Shown piece by piece: positions 1 through 9,355 of a stretch of 64,000 nt of DNA. The stretch lies in assembly GCF_010667575.1 (NCBI RefSeq), contig NZ_JAABNT010000011.1:106215-170214 (forward strand). Reading direction: 5' to 3'. The first letter of the stretch is position 1. Every line of letters starts with the position of its first letter. The notes under the pieces are model-generated. The model made no database searches, was not told where the DNA came from, and saw nothing but the letters and a program-made list of their open reading frames with translations. This stretch comes from Sulfitobacter sediminilitoris. GTDB lineage: Bacteria > Pseudomonadota > Alphaproteobacteria > Rhodobacterales > Rhodobacteraceae. The position numbers and the translations under genes are program-made.

Positions 1-221
1 GATGCCATCGCAACAGCAACACCCAGCCACAGCCCGCCCCCCAGATAGACTGCCATCCAGCCAGCAAAAGCACCGACGACCATGATCCCTTCGATGCCGA
101 GGTTCAAAACCCCCGCCCGCTCGCAGACCAACTCTCCCAGCGCGGCAAAAATCAGGGGGGACGCGATGCGGATGGCAGCGGTCCAGAAACTGGCCGAGAT
201 CAGGATATCGATGATTTCCAT
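1..221 (-). CDS. BMP-type nucleoside ABC transporter permease, second subunit (3' part beyond the window)
   Basis: This is the start of a minus-strand gene that runs off the left edge. The visible 73 residues open MEIIDILISASFWTAAIRIA and contain the FAALGELVCERAGVLNLGIEG stretch typical of the YufQ/NupQ-like permease of BMP-family (simple sugar/nucleoside) importers. The second permease of the XDH-linked system at 25,986 has the matching FAAIGELVVEKSGTLNLGVEG. The ATG (221-219) overlaps the TGA of the preceding permease (ATGA), so it is the last visible gene of the 3,812-to-1 operon. The inner-membrane role is inferred from the family. Confidence 0.9.
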   Translation of the reverse strand, partial: MEIIDILISASFWTAAIRIASPLIFAALGELVCERAGVLNLGIEGIMVVGAFAGWMAVYLGGGLWLGVAVAMA

Positions 222-1270
222 CAGTCGCGCCTCACCCGGAACTTGGTCAGCATGATTGCCAGCACCATCATCAGCAATGCCAGCGCCAGCATGATATCGG
301 CAAGATAGGTGGGCACGCCCGCCGCACGGCTCATGCTGTCCGCCCCGACAAAGATGCCCGCGACAAAGAGCGCCGCCACCACGACGCCCAATGGATTGAG
401 CAGTGCCAGCATCGCCACGATAATCCCGGTATAGCCAAAGCCCGGAGAGATATCCAAAGTCAGACTACCCTTAAGCCCCGCAACCTCTGAAAATCCTGCC
501 AAGGCCGCAAGACCGCCCGACAACAGAGCCGTCTTGATCAGCACGGTGTTCACAGGGATACCGGCAAACCGCGCCGCTTCCTTGTTCAGACCCACCGCGC
601 GCATCTCGTAGCCAAGGGTCGTGCGTCGCTGGATGACCCAGACCACCAGCGCGGAAATCAGCGCAAGGCCAAGGCCCCAATGCAGGCGCAGTCCCTCAAC
701 CATACGCGGCAGCCGCGCCTCCGCGATCAGCCGCGCGGATTTGGGCCAGCCAAGGCCCATGGGGTCCTTCAGCGCCCCTTCCAGCAGCATCGAGACCCAC
801 AACAGCACCACAAAATTCAAAAGCAGCGTGGTGACGACCTCATCAACACCGAACCGGGTCTTCAGGAACGTCGGCACCAGCAAAACCACCGCTCCGGCCA
901 GCATCGCCGCAACCGCGATGGTCGGCAGCAAAGCGAAAGCAGGCCATGCCAGCGCCCCCGTGCCCAGAACCACGGTGACCACCGCGCCGACATAAAGCTG
1001 CGCCTCGGCTCCGATGTTCCAAAGCTGGGCGCGAAAGGCGACGGCGACCGCCAGCCCGGTAAAGATCAACGGCGTCGCCCGATTGAGCGTTTCAAGTGCT
1101 GCGAATTTCGACCCAAAAGCCCCTTTCACAATGAGCCCAAGCACCGAAAACGGCTGAGCGCCGGCGATCATCGCCAGCAATGACGCGGCCACGACCGTGC
1201 CGAACAGCGCGAGCGCAGGCAGACCTACCGTGCGCAGCAGCGTCGGATTGGCGACAGGCTCAAGCCGCAT
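221..1270 (-). CDS. BMP-type nucleoside ABC transporter permease, first subunit
   Basis: Inner-membrane permease of a YufP/NupP-like type, about 349 residues with many hydrophobic segments. Visible family features are NIGAEAQLYVGA near residue 85, GVDEVVTTLLLNFV near 140 and RAVGLNKEAARFAGI in the cytoplasmic loop expected to contact the ATPase. The frame extends to an ATG at 1291, but I prefer the ATG at 1270: it has a GAGGG element about 10 bases upstream and gives an 11-base overlap with the end of the ATPase gene. The downstream permease overlaps by ATGA. The likely substrate is a nucleoside or purine base, by family only. Confidence 0.9.
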   Translation of the reverse strand: MRLEPVANPTLLRTVGLPALALFGTVVAASLLAMIAGAQPFSVLGLIVKGAFGSKFAALETLNRATPLIFTGLAVAVAFRAQLWNIGAEAQLYVGAVVTVVLGTGALAWPAFALLPTIAVAAMLAGAVVLLVPTFLKTRFGVDEVVTTLLLNFVVLLWVSMLLEGALKDPMGLGWPKSARLIAEARLPRMVEGLRLHWGLGLALISALVVWVIQRRTTLGYEMRAVGLNKEAARFAGIPVNTVLIKTALLSGGLAALAGFSEVAGLKGSLTLDISPGFGYTGIIVAMLALLNPLGVVVAALFVAGIFVGADSMSRAAGVPTYLADIMLALALLMMVLAIMLTKFRVRRD

Positions 1271-2804
1271 GGGTCTCGCCCTCGAAACCATGGCCTGCCA
1301 TCCAGACCCCCAATTCGGCGGTGGTCAGCTCCCCACGCCCGAATGCAGGCGATAACCGCCCTTCCGAAATCACGTGGATCACATCCGACAGCGCCGTGAT
1401 CTCATCTAGGTCTTCCGAGATCAGCAAGACTGCCGCCCCCCGGTCGCGGGCCGCCAGAAGCTGTTCGTGCACATAGGTCAGCGCCCCGATATCCAAACCG
1501 CGCACCGGCTGGTTCGCCAAGACCACATCCGGCGCGGTTTCCAGAACGCGCCCAAGGATCAGTTTTTGCATGTTCCCTCCCGACAGCAACCTGATCCGCG
1601 TCTCCGCCCCCGGACAGCGCACGTCGTACCTCTCGATCACTTTCTGGGTAAAATCCCGCGCCGCGCCCCAGTCCATCCATCCCCGCCTCGAAAACGGTGG
1701 CTTTGCATAAAGCTCCAACACAGCGTTTTCCGTCAGGTCGAAATCCGCGATGGTGCCGGTCTTGTGCCGGTCTTCCGGGATCCGTGCGATGCCTGCGGCA
1801 AGCGCGGCTCGTGGGCTCCAGTCAGATGGCACGCCGTCCTTCAGGCGCAATCTGCCCGACGCCGGGGCAATCAATCCGCCAATCAAATCGGCCAGTGCCG
1901 CCTGACCGTTGCCCGATACGCCCGCCATCCCAATGATCTGCCCGCCGCGCAACGCCATGTTTGCCGATTTCAGCCCCGGTGCTGCGCCGCGATCCGGCGT
2001 CGAAACACCTTCAAGCGCCACCAGCACCTCACCCGGCGCGGCCTCCCGGACCGCCGGTGGGGGTACTTCCGCACCAACCATCATCTGCGCCAACTGATGT
2101 CTGTCCAAATCCGCTGTGCGTGCCTCGGCCACCAGCTTGCCATGGCGCAGCACCACGACCCGGCTTGAGATTGCGGTGACCTCGTGCAGCTTGTGACTGA
2201 TGAAAATCACCGACAATCCGTGCGCCACGGCCTTGCGCATGGTGGCGAACAGATCCTCTGTCTCCTGCGGGGTCAGGACCGCCGTCGGCTCGTCCAGGAT
2301 CAGGATCCGCGCGTCCCGATACAGCGCCTTGAGGATTTCCACCCGCTGCCGTTCGCCAACGGTCAGGCTGCCGACGGTTGCATCGGGGTCCACCCGCAAA
2401 CCGTAATCCTCGACCAACGCAAGGATGCGCCTGCGTGCCGCCGACCGGCCAAATCCCATACGCCAAAGGGGCTCCGTACCCAGCACGATGTTTTCCAGCA
2501 CCGTCATATTGTCAGCAAGGGTGAAGTGCTGATGCACCATGCCGACCCCTGCCTGCAAAGCGGCCTTGGGCTGACTGGGCGGCAGGCGTTGGCCAAAGAC
2601 CTCGACCTCGCCCTCGTCCGCCGTGTAATGGCCAAAGAGGATATTCATCAGCGTGGTCTTGCCTGCGCCGTTTTCCCCAAGCAATGCAATAACTTCGCCC
2701 TTCGCCAGATCAAATGAAATCGCGTCGTTCGCCGTCAGTTTGCCAAACCGTTTTGTGATGGAAGAGAGACGCAGGACAACCTGCGCCTCATCGGTTTTGG
2801 TCAT
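1260..2804 (-). CDS. BMP-type nucleoside ABC transporter ATP-binding protein (tandem ABC domains)
   Basis: A 514-residue double-ABC ATPase that powers the importer. The first domain has an intact Walker A (GENGAGKT, near residue 44), signature LTVGERQRVE and Walker B LILDEPTAVLTP. The second domain lacks a canonical Walker A (GVSGNGQ) but has an LSGGN-type signature (LSGGNMQK), the usual asymmetry of this family. Its ATG abuts the stop codon of the binding-protein gene with no gap, and its end overlaps the permease start. It is a paralogue of the ATPase at 22,888. Confidence 0.93.
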   Translation of the reverse strand: MTKTDEAQVVLRLSSITKRFGKLTANDAISFDLAKGEVIALLGENGAGKTTLMNILFGHYTADEGEVEVFGQRLPPSQPKAALQAGVGMVHQHFTLADNMTVLENIVLGTEPLWRMGFGRSAARRRILALVEDYGLRVDPDATVGSLTVGERQRVEILKALYRDARILILDEPTAVLTPQETEDLFATMRKAVAHGLSVIFISHKLHEVTAISSRVVVLRHGKLVAEARTADLDRHQLAQMMVGAEVPPPAVREAAPGEVLVALEGVSTPDRGAAPGLKSANMALRGGQIIGMAGVSGNGQAALADLIGGLIAPASGRLRLKDGVPSDWSPRAALAAGIARIPEDRHKTGTIADFDLTENAVLELYAKPPFSRRGWMDWGAARDFTQKVIERYDVRCPGAETRIRLLSGGNMQKLILGRVLETAPDVVLANQPVRGLDIGALTYVHEQLLAARDRGAAVLLISEDLDEITALSDVIHVISEGRLSPAFGRGELTTAELGVWMAGHGFEGETHAA

Positions 2805-3812
2805 TTAAGAAGACTTCGGCTCTTCATCGTTGATCTCGGTGACAAAAGCACCGTCCTTGATCTCCTTGGTGCGCTGCTCGACCAGATCAAGCGCCTCTTG
2901 CGGGACCTTCCCCTCGAAAGTGCCCAAGGGTGCCAGAGACGATCCGCCTTCTTTCATGAAGGAATAGACGCCGTAATCAGCCGCCTTGAATTCGCCTGCC
3001 TTGACTGCGGCAATCGCCGCGTCCAGCGTTGGCTCAAAATGCCAGATGGCTGAGGCGACAACGGTTTCAGGATAGTCAGCTTGCGTGTCGATCACGTTGC
3101 CAATGGCAAGAATGCCTTTTTCCTGTGCTGCATCCGACACGCCGAAACGCTCAGCATACAGAAGGTCAGCACCGTTTTCGATCATCGCGAAAGCCGTCTC
3201 CTTGGCCTTGGGCGGATCGAACCACGACCCGATAAAGCTGACCTGGAATGTGATATCGGGCTTCATCTCTGCCGCGCCTGCCATGAAGGCGTGCATCAGG
3301 CGGTTCACTTCGGGAATGGGGAAACCGCCGACCATGCCGATGTTTCCGCTCTCCGTCATCGCACCTGCGATAATCCCGGACAGGTACGCCGCATCCTGGA
3401 TGTAGTTGTCGAAGACCGCAAAATTGGGCAGTGCCGCGTCTTCCTTGAACGACGACCCCATCAGGAATGCGACATCAGGATAATCGGCCGCCACTTCACG
3501 CGCTTCCTGTTCAGCGCCAAAGACTTCACCGATGATCAGCGTGTTGCCGGCCTCGGCATATTCACGCATGACGCGGGCATAATCTGTATTGGCGACATTT
3601 TCGGTGAAGGTGTATTCAATATCACCGCGCGCCTGAGCGGTTTCCGCCGCCTTATGAATGCGGCTGACCCACTGCTGTTCAACGGGGACCGTGTAGATCC
3701 CGGCGACCTTGATCGGATCGGCGGCCAATGCCATCTTTGGCAGTGTTGCGGCCCCTGCCAGCATGGCAGCCGTGCCAAGCAAACGGCGGCGTGTTAGTGT
3801 AGTTTGCGTCAT
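2805..3812 (-). CDS. BMP-family substrate-binding protein of ABC importer, probable Tat substrate
   Basis: Periplasmic binding protein of the PnrA/BMP family, 335 residues. The N-terminus carries TRRRLLGTAAMLAGAATLPKMALA, a twin-arginine-like signal with hydrophobic core and A-x-A site, so export by Tat is likely. Family stretches include GNIGMVGGFPIPEVNRLMHAF and FIGSWFDPPKAKETA. It is the first gene of the BMP-ATPase-permease-permease operon and directly abuts the ATPase gene. The paralogue at 26,956 has a Sec-type signal instead. Substrate: probably a nucleoside or purine, from family and from the paralogue's link to xanthine dehydrogenase. Confidence 0.92.
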   Translation of the reverse strand: MTQTTLTRRRLLGTAAMLAGAATLPKMALAADPIKVAGIYTVPVEQQWVSRIHKAAETAQARGDIEYTFTENVANTDYARVMREYAEAGNTLIIGEVFGAEQEAREVAADYPDVAFLMGSSFKEDAALPNFAVFDNYIQDAAYLSGIIAGAMTESGNIGMVGGFPIPEVNRLMHAFMAGAAEMKPDITFQVSFIGSWFDPPKAKETAFAMIENGADLLYAERFGVSDAAQEKGILAIGNVIDTQADYPETVVASAIWHFEPTLDAAIAAVKAGEFKAADYGVYSFMKEGGSSLAPLGTFEGKVPQEALDLVEQRTKEIKDGAFVTEINDEEPKSS

Positions 3813-3916
3813 GATGACCCCCTGAGTGTTGTTCGCCGCTGATCGTTCGGCAGGAGACCAGATGAGTCAAGACAAGCCAGTCCTTTTCCGCGATAATGCC
3901 TGAATAGGGGTGGGCA

Positions 3917-3959
3917 GTGCGCCCACCTTACAGGCGATACAACCCTAAGGTGGGCGCAC
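3917..3959. promoter_or_regulatory. 14-bp perfect inverted repeat in the divergent intergenic region
   Basis: GTGCGCCCACCTTA (3917-3930) is repeated exactly inverted at 3946-3959, with a 15-base spacer. It ends 25 bases before the aminotransferase ATG, so it would lie in or near that gene's leader. It could be an operator, a leader hairpin or a dispersed repeat; there is no T-tract, so a terminator is unlikely. Confidence 0.5.
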
Positions 3960-3984
3960 CGTCCACAAAGACCAGGAGACACAC

Positions 3985-5322
3985 ATGAGCCACGTCTTGC
4001 GCCGCACCCTGACCGGAGATCAGCCCGTCATCGTCAAGGGCGAAGGATCCTACCTGATCGACAGCACCGGCAAACGGTATCTGGACGCTTGTGGCGGTGC
4101 GGCTGTGTCCAGTCTGGGGCATGACAATGTCCGCGTCCGCGAGGCAATCGCCAAGCAGATGGAAACGCTCAGCTTTGCGCACACGGGACTTTTCACCAAT
4201 GAACCGGCGGAGACCCTGGCCGACTACCTGATCGAGCATGCCCCTGATGGCACCGGCGAAGGACGCGTAATGTATCTGGGTAGCGGGTCCGAGGCGATGG
4301 AAGCCGCGCTGAAACTGGCCCGTCAGTACCACGTTGAACGCGGCGATACCGGTCGGCGGCACATCATCGCGCGGATGCCAAGCTATCACGGCAACACACT
4401 GGGCGCCTTGGCCGTCAGTGGCCACGCGGGTCGCCGCGCCCCCTTCGCGCCGCTGTTGATTGATGTCGAACACATCGACGCCGCCTATGCCTACCGCTTT
4501 CAGCGCGACGGTGAGAGCGAAGCAGATTTCGCCCTGCGCATGGCAAACCAGCTTGAAGAGCGGGTACAGAAACTGGGGCCGGAAACGGTCGCGGCATTTG
4601 TCGCCGAGCCTGTTGTCGGCGCATCGCTCGGTTCGCAACCGGCGCCTGCCGGGTATTTCAAACGCATCCGCGAGATCTGCGACACGCACGGCATTCTCTA
4701 TATCGCTGATGAAGTGATGTGCGGCATGGGCCGCACCGGAAGCCTTTTTGCGCTGGAACAGGAGGGCATCGCAGCGGATATCACCACGATGGCCAAGGGC
4801 CTTGGCGCCGGATACCAGCCTATCGCCGCCGTGATGGCCTCCGAAAAAGTGGTGAACGCGATCCTTGCCGGGTCAGGCAAGCTGTGGAACGGACACACTT
4901 ACATGAGCCACGCTGTGGCCACCGCAGGAGCAATGGCAGTCATGCGCGAGATTGAGGACCGCAATCTGCTGAGCGAGGTCCGGCGATTGGGCGACCGCCT
5001 GTCATCGGGCCTGCGCGCACGTCTTGGGCAGCATCCGCATGTCGGTGATATTCGCGGACGGGGCCTTTTCTGGACGGCTGAGGTCGTGGCGGACCGGGAC
5101 ACTAAAGAACCGTTCGATGTGAAACTGAACATGGCGGGCCGCATCCTTAACACGGGAAAAGACGCAGGGGTGATATGCTATCCGTCACAGGGCTGTGCGG
5201 ACGGCACATCAGGGGATCACGTCTTGCTGGCCCCTTGTTTCACGTCAACGGACGCAGAGATCGACACCATTGTCGATGTCATGGCCACAACGATTGAGAC
5301 AGAAACAGCGAAGGCTGCTTAG
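3985..5322 (+). CDS. Class III PLP-dependent aminotransferase
   Basis: A 445-residue fold-type I, class III aminotransferase. The family signature lies around residues 239-272: YIADEVMCGMGRTG, with the Asp that contacts the pyridine nitrogen at 242, and TTMAKGLGAGYQPIA, with the PLP-binding Lys at 271. YLGSGSEAMEAALK near 97-110 is the phosphate-binding region. A good ribosome site (AGGAGA, five bases before the ATG) supports the start. It is transcribed away from the BMP importer operon. The amino donor and acceptor cannot be read from the sequence; omega-amino acid or amine transamination is typical. Confidence 0.92.
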   Translation: MSHVLRRTLTGDQPVIVKGEGSYLIDSTGKRYLDACGGAAVSSLGHDNVRVREAIAKQMETLSFAHTGLFTNEPAETLADYLIEHAPDGTGEGRVMYLGSGSEAMEAALKLARQYHVERGDTGRRHIIARMPSYHGNTLGALAVSGHAGRRAPFAPLLIDVEHIDAAYAYRFQRDGESEADFALRMANQLEERVQKLGPETVAAFVAEPVVGASLGSQPAPAGYFKRIREICDTHGILYIADEVMCGMGRTGSLFALEQEGIAADITTMAKGLGAGYQPIAAVMASEKVVNAILAGSGKLWNGHTYMSHAVATAGAMAVMREIEDRNLLSEVRRLGDRLSSGLRARLGQHPHVGDIRGRGLFWTAEVVADRDTKEPFDVKLNMAGRILNTGKDAGVICYPSQGCADGTSGDHVLLAPCFTSTDAEIDTIVDVMATTIETETAKAA

Positions 5323-5399
5323 ACAGTCTGTCGTCCTGAGTATAGCAAATATGTCGTGGACATTCGCCTCTCTCTGGCCGCGTGCAATGCCCTCACCGC

Positions 5400-6074
5400 T
5401 CAGCTATCGGCTGACAGCTTTTCGTTCAGCAGGTTTCGAAGCGGTGAGACCGCCTCGAAATGCCGACGAACTGCTGACATCAATCCACCCTCGGTCTCTC
5501 GCCAGCTGTTATCCATCTTCTGTTGCAAGATCAGATTCTTGCGCTTCAATAGCTCAGCATAGGGATGCGCTGGGTCATAGGGTTTGGGCACCCGCTTCAA
5601 TGGCTCAGCGCCCCAGGAAGAGAACTCCATTCCAGTCGCAGTAATCGCGTTTTGCAGTTGATCCCCCCAATGATCCACAAAGGCCCTGAACCGGGCCAGC
5701 GTCTGCCCCTTTATTTCAGTCAGGCCAAAACCCACCGTCATATCTCCGGGCTCCGTCCCGAAGAAATAGACCGGGGCAAAGGGACCTGCATCCGCCAGTG
5801 ACCACAGCATATGCAGATGGGTTTTGAACGGCGTCTTGTCCTTGGAAAAGCGTACATCGCGGTAGATGCGAAAAACCTTCGGTTTCATGGCGCGCCCCAC
5901 GATGCGGCTGAGGTCATCTGCCATCAGATCGGCAAGGAACTCGGCCGGCTTCTTGATATTTTCGTTGTAGTGGTCCTTGCGCAAATCGAACCACTCCTTT
6001 GTATTGTTCTTCTTCAACTCGGCAAAGAATGCGTTGCTGTCGTCGATCATCTGCGTGAAACCGTCTGTGGTCAT
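5400..6074 (-). CDS. DUF2461 family protein
   Basis: A 224-residue cytosolic protein of the DUF2461 (TIGR02453) family, recognised by FFAELKKNNTKEWFDLRKDHY near the start, the FRIYRDVRFSKDKTPFKTH block near residues 60-80 and a GxGxW-like middle. The molecular function of the family is not established. The open frame continues upstream to 6113, but the ATG at 6074 starts the conserved MTTDGFTQM region and I use it. It stands alone, convergent with the aminotransferase gene. Confidence 0.85.
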   Translation of the reverse strand: MTTDGFTQMIDDSNAFFAELKKNNTKEWFDLRKDHYNENIKKPAEFLADLMADDLSRIVGRAMKPKVFRIYRDVRFSKDKTPFKTHLHMLWSLADAGPFAPVYFFGTEPGDMTVGFGLTEIKGQTLARFRAFVDHWGDQLQNAITATGMEFSSWGAEPLKRVPKPYDPAHPYAELLKRKNLILQQKMDNSWRETEGGLMSAVRRHFEAVSPLRNLLNEKLSADS

Positions 6075-6190
6075 ATCGGATACCTTTTCGGTGGGCCGAA
6101 CCCAGCCTAGCACCAGCCCGCAATTTCACGAAGGCTTCTGAACAGGGCGGTGTTAGAATAGGCCGAGACGGATCAGGGGAGGAGACGTGC

Positions 6191-6910
6191 ATGAGAAGCC
6201 TTGTGGTCGGATTGATGCTGTCCTTGACAGCAGCTTCAGGAGGGGCGCAGATACCGCCATCGGCCACGCAGATCGCGCGGTACGATGGATTGCACCTTGC
6301 CGCATATCAGGGGGCCGTGTCTGAAATCGCGCGGCTTTCTGCATCAGGTGCGGATGTGAATGCGCGGGACACTGCCGGACGTACCCCGGCACATGTGGCG
6401 GCATTTGCCTCGCAGGACGCGGCGCTGCGGGCACTGGCAGAAGCCGGGGCGGACATGAATGCGCTGGAAAACCGTGCCTACGATGTCGTGACCATCGCGG
6501 CGGTGGCGAATGATCCAGAGCTGATGTCGCTGGCCATCGCCCTCGGCAACCGGCATGACCTGATCACCAGTGTTTACGACGGCACCGCGCTGATCGCCGC
6601 TGCGCATGTCGGCCATGCCGAAGTGGTGCGCCGTCTGATCGCAGCGGGCGCACCACTCGATCACGTGAACAACCTTGGCTGGACCGCGCTGATGGAGGCG
6701 GTGGTGCTGGGCGATGGCGGGCCGGATCATCTGGCTTGCGTGCAGGCGCTTGTGGCGGCGGGTGCGGATGTGTCGATCCCCGATAGTAAAGGTGCCACGC
6801 CACTGCAACAAGCGGAGCAGCGGGGCTACACGGAAATCGCCAAGATCCTTCGTTCGGCTGGCTACGAGCCCAATTCTCTTGCAAGAGAATTGGCAAGACT
6901 ATTGCAATAG
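6191..6910 (+). CDS. Secreted ankyrin-repeat protein
   Basis: A 239-residue protein with an N-terminal signal sequence (MRSLVVGLMLSLTAASGGAQ) and then ankyrin repeats: LHLAAYQGAVSEIARLSASG, TPAHVAAFASQDAALRALAEAG, ALIAAAHVGHAEVVRRLIAAG, ALMEAVVLG and TPLQQAEQRGYTEIAKILRSAG. Ankyrin repeats bind proteins, so this is probably a periplasmic adaptor; no enzymatic domain is seen. The last codons lie inside a tandem palindrome (6870-6914) that likely terminates transcription, so the C-terminal residues (SLARELARLLQ) are shaped by that element. Confidence 0.88.
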   Translation: MRSLVVGLMLSLTAASGGAQIPPSATQIARYDGLHLAAYQGAVSEIARLSASGADVNARDTAGRTPAHVAAFASQDAALRALAEAGADMNALENRAYDVVTIAAVANDPELMSLAIALGNRHDLITSVYDGTALIAAAHVGHAEVVRRLIAAGAPLDHVNNLGWTALMEAVVLGDGGPDHLACVQALVAAGADVSIPDSKGATPLQQAEQRGYTEIAKILRSAGYEPNSLARELARLLQ

Positions 6911-6916
6911 TCTTTT
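6870..6916. terminator. Two consecutive perfect palindromes, terminator-like
   Basis: The first palindrome, 6870-6893, is a perfect 24-base inverted repeat with half-site CCAATTCTCTTG. One base later comes a second perfect 20-base palindrome, 6895-6914, half-site AAGACTATTG, ending in a short T run. The stop codon of the ankyrin gene (6908-6910) is inside the second one. Being nearly symmetric, it could stop transcription from both the ankyrin gene and the convergent nrdJ gene. It resembles dispersed palindromic elements at gene ends in roseobacters (inference). Confidence 0.7.
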
Positions 6917-6921
6917 GCGCC

Positions 6922-9189
6922 CTACCCGCATTTCGAATGCCCACAAGACCCACAGGTCATGCACCCTTCGACCATGCGCATGTCAAACTGCCCGCAGGAA
7001 GGACATGCCTTGCCGCGTGGCGTGTCCAGTCCGACGACCTGACGCTGTGGATCGGTCTTCAGTCCCATCCCCTCGCCTGCGATGAAACCTGTCGCGATCA
7101 TGTGCTGTTCGATCACGCCGCCGATGGCCGCAAGGATCGAGGGGATATATTTCCCCTGCATCCACGCCCCGCCGCGCGGGTCAAAGACGGCCTTGAGTTC
7201 TTCAACCACAAAGGACACGTCCCCACCCCGCCGGAACACCGCCGAAATCATCCGCGTCAGCGCCACCGTCCATGCGAAATGTTCCATGTTTTTGGAGTTG
7301 ATGAAGACCTCGAAGGGACGGCGGTGACCGTTCAACACGATGTCGTTGATCGTGATGTAAAGCGCATGTTCGCTGTCCGGCCATTTAACCTTGTAGGTAT
7401 TGCCCTCCAGCTCCTGCGGACGGTCCAGCGGTTCGGACATATAAACAACCTCGCCGCCTTCAGCGACCGGCACCGGCTTGTCAGCCTTGGTGTCCTCAGA
7501 AACGGACAGAACCGACCCGGTGACATCGTTCGGCCGATACGTCGTGCATCCCTTGCAGCCTGTATCCCAGGCCTCCATGTAGACATCCTTGAACGCGTCA
7601 AAGCTGATGTCTTCGGGGCAGTTGATGGTTTTTGAAATAGAAGAATCCACCCACTTCTGCGCTGCCGCCTGCATCTTGACATGCGCCAGCGGGGCAAGCG
7701 TCTGGGCGTTAACGAAATAGTCGGGCAGTTCCCGGTCGCCGAACTTGTCGCGCCACATCTGAACGGCGTAATCAACCACCTCTTCCTCGGTCCGCGAGCC
7801 GTCCTTTTGCAGCACCTTGCGGGTGTAGGCATACGCGAACACTGGCTCGATCCCGGAAGACACGTTCCCGGCATAAAGGCTGATCGTCCCAGTCGGTGCG
7901 ATCGACGTCAGAAGGGCGTTGCGGATACCCTGTGCGCGGATCGCCTCGCGCACGTCGTCATCCATCTGCTGCATGTTGCCAGAGGCCAGATACGCCTCGG
8001 CATCGAAAAGCGGGAACGCGCCCTTTTCCTTGGCCAGTTCCACCGACGCCAGATAGGACGCCCGCGCAATCGCTTTAAGCCATGCTTCTGTTTGCGCCGC
8101 CGCCTCATCCGACCCATACCGCAGACCCAGCATCAGCAGCGCATCCGCCAAACCGGTCACACCCAGACCGATGCGGCGCTTGGCCTTCGCCTCTTGCGCC
8201 TGCGCCTCAAGCGGAAATTTCGACACGTCAACAACGTTGTCCATCATCCGCACCGCTGTCGCCACAAGATCTTGCAGCGCGGTCTCATCCAGTTCAGCGT
8301 TCTCTTCAAACGGATTTGCGACCAGCCGCGCCAGATTGATCGACCCCAGCAAGCACGCCCCGTAAGGCGGCAGCGGTTGTTCTCCACAGGGGTTCGTCGC
8401 CGCGATGGTCTCGCAATAGCTCAGGTTGTTCGCCTTGTTGATCCGGTCGATGAAAATCACCCCCGGTTCGGCGTAATCATAGGTCGCCTGCATGATCTTG
8501 TTCCACAGATCACGCGCTTCGACCGTGTGATATACCTTGTCATCGAACACCAGCTCCCATGGGCCATCGGCCTTGACCGCTTCCATGAAAGCGTCGGTGA
8601 TCAGCACCGACATGTTGAACATGCGCAGCCGCGCAGGGTCTGATTTGGCCGTGATGAAGTCGAAGATATCCGGGTGATCGCAGCGCATCGTCGCCATCAT
8701 CGCGCCGCGACGGGATCCCGCTGACATGATCGTGCGGCACATGGCGTCCCAGACGTCCATAAAGCTGAGGGGGCCGGATGCGTCCGCGCTGACGCCCTTC
8801 ACATCGGCACCCTTCGGGCGGATCGTGCTGAAATCATACCCGATCCCGCCGCCCTGCTGCATGGTCAGCGCCGCCTCTCTCAGCATGTCGAAAATGCCGC
8901 CCATGCTGTCGGGGACCGTACCCATCACGAAACAGTTGAACAGCGTCACGGACCGTGCGGTTCCGGCACCGGCAGTGATCCGCCCCGCAGGCAGGTATTT
9001 GAAGTCTTCCAGCGCCTCGTAAAACCGCTCTTCCCAGTGTTTGGGGTCCTTCTCAACCTGCGCCAGATCACGCGCGATACGCCGCCACGTGTCCTCGACC
9101 GTGACGTCGTTGGGCGTGCCGTCGGGCTGCTTGAAGCGGTACTTCATATCCCAGATCTGTTCAGCGATTGGGGCGGCAAAGCGGGACAT
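6922..9189 (-). CDS. nrdJ: Adenosylcobalamin-dependent (class II) ribonucleoside-diphosphate reductase
   Basis: A 755-residue class II ribonucleotide reductase that makes deoxyribonucleotides with a B12-derived radical. Visible features are GRITAGAGT and VTLFNCFVM (first active-site Cys region), the NPCGEQPLPPYGACLLGSINLARL block around the loop Cys, ALLTSIAPTGTISLYAGNVSSGIEP, and a C-terminal Cys-rich tail (CPSCGQ...CMTCGSCGHSKCG) resembling a zinc ribbon and redox tail. The frame extends upstream to 9300, but homologues start near MSRFAAPIAEQIWDMKYRF, so I use the ATG at 9189. I see no cobalamin riboswitch or clear NrdR box upstream. Confidence 0.95.
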   Translation of the reverse strand: MSRFAAPIAEQIWDMKYRFKQPDGTPNDVTVEDTWRRIARDLAQVEKDPKHWEERFYEALEDFKYLPAGRITAGAGTARSVTLFNCFVMGTVPDSMGGIFDMLREAALTMQQGGGIGYDFSTIRPKGADVKGVSADASGPLSFMDVWDAMCRTIMSAGSRRGAMMATMRCDHPDIFDFITAKSDPARLRMFNMSVLITDAFMEAVKADGPWELVFDDKVYHTVEARDLWNKIMQATYDYAEPGVIFIDRINKANNLSYCETIAATNPCGEQPLPPYGACLLGSINLARLVANPFEENAELDETALQDLVATAVRMMDNVVDVSKFPLEAQAQEAKAKRRIGLGVTGLADALLMLGLRYGSDEAAAQTEAWLKAIARASYLASVELAKEKGAFPLFDAEAYLASGNMQQMDDDVREAIRAQGIRNALLTSIAPTGTISLYAGNVSSGIEPVFAYAYTRKVLQKDGSRTEEEVVDYAVQMWRDKFGDRELPDYFVNAQTLAPLAHVKMQAAAQKWVDSSISKTINCPEDISFDAFKDVYMEAWDTGCKGCTTYRPNDVTGSVLSVSEDTKADKPVPVAEGGEVVYMSEPLDRPQELEGNTYKVKWPDSEHALYITINDIVLNGHRRPFEVFINSKNMEHFAWTVALTRMISAVFRRGGDVSFVVEELKAVFDPRGGAWMQGKYIPSILAAIGGVIEQHMIATGFIAGEGMGLKTDPQRQVVGLDTPRGKACPSCGQFDMRMVEGCMTCGSCGHSKCG

Positions 9190-9355
9190 GTCGATTCTTT
9201 CGGTAGATGCAGGAAGGTTGCAAAGATAGCAAGAATTCCGCGCGCTGGCTATGAGAAAACCTGCGCCATACCACCACACTTTGATTATGCCTGCGGACAA
9301 GCTACCTTATGTCGTGGATCAGGGGTGAGTCTGTGGATATGTCAGTGGGTAAGTG

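Noticed and set aside
9190..9355. Possible cobalamin riboswitch or NrdR boxes upstream of nrdJ
   Set aside because: No B12-box-like sequence or paired NrdR-box palindromes could be found in the 165 bases.
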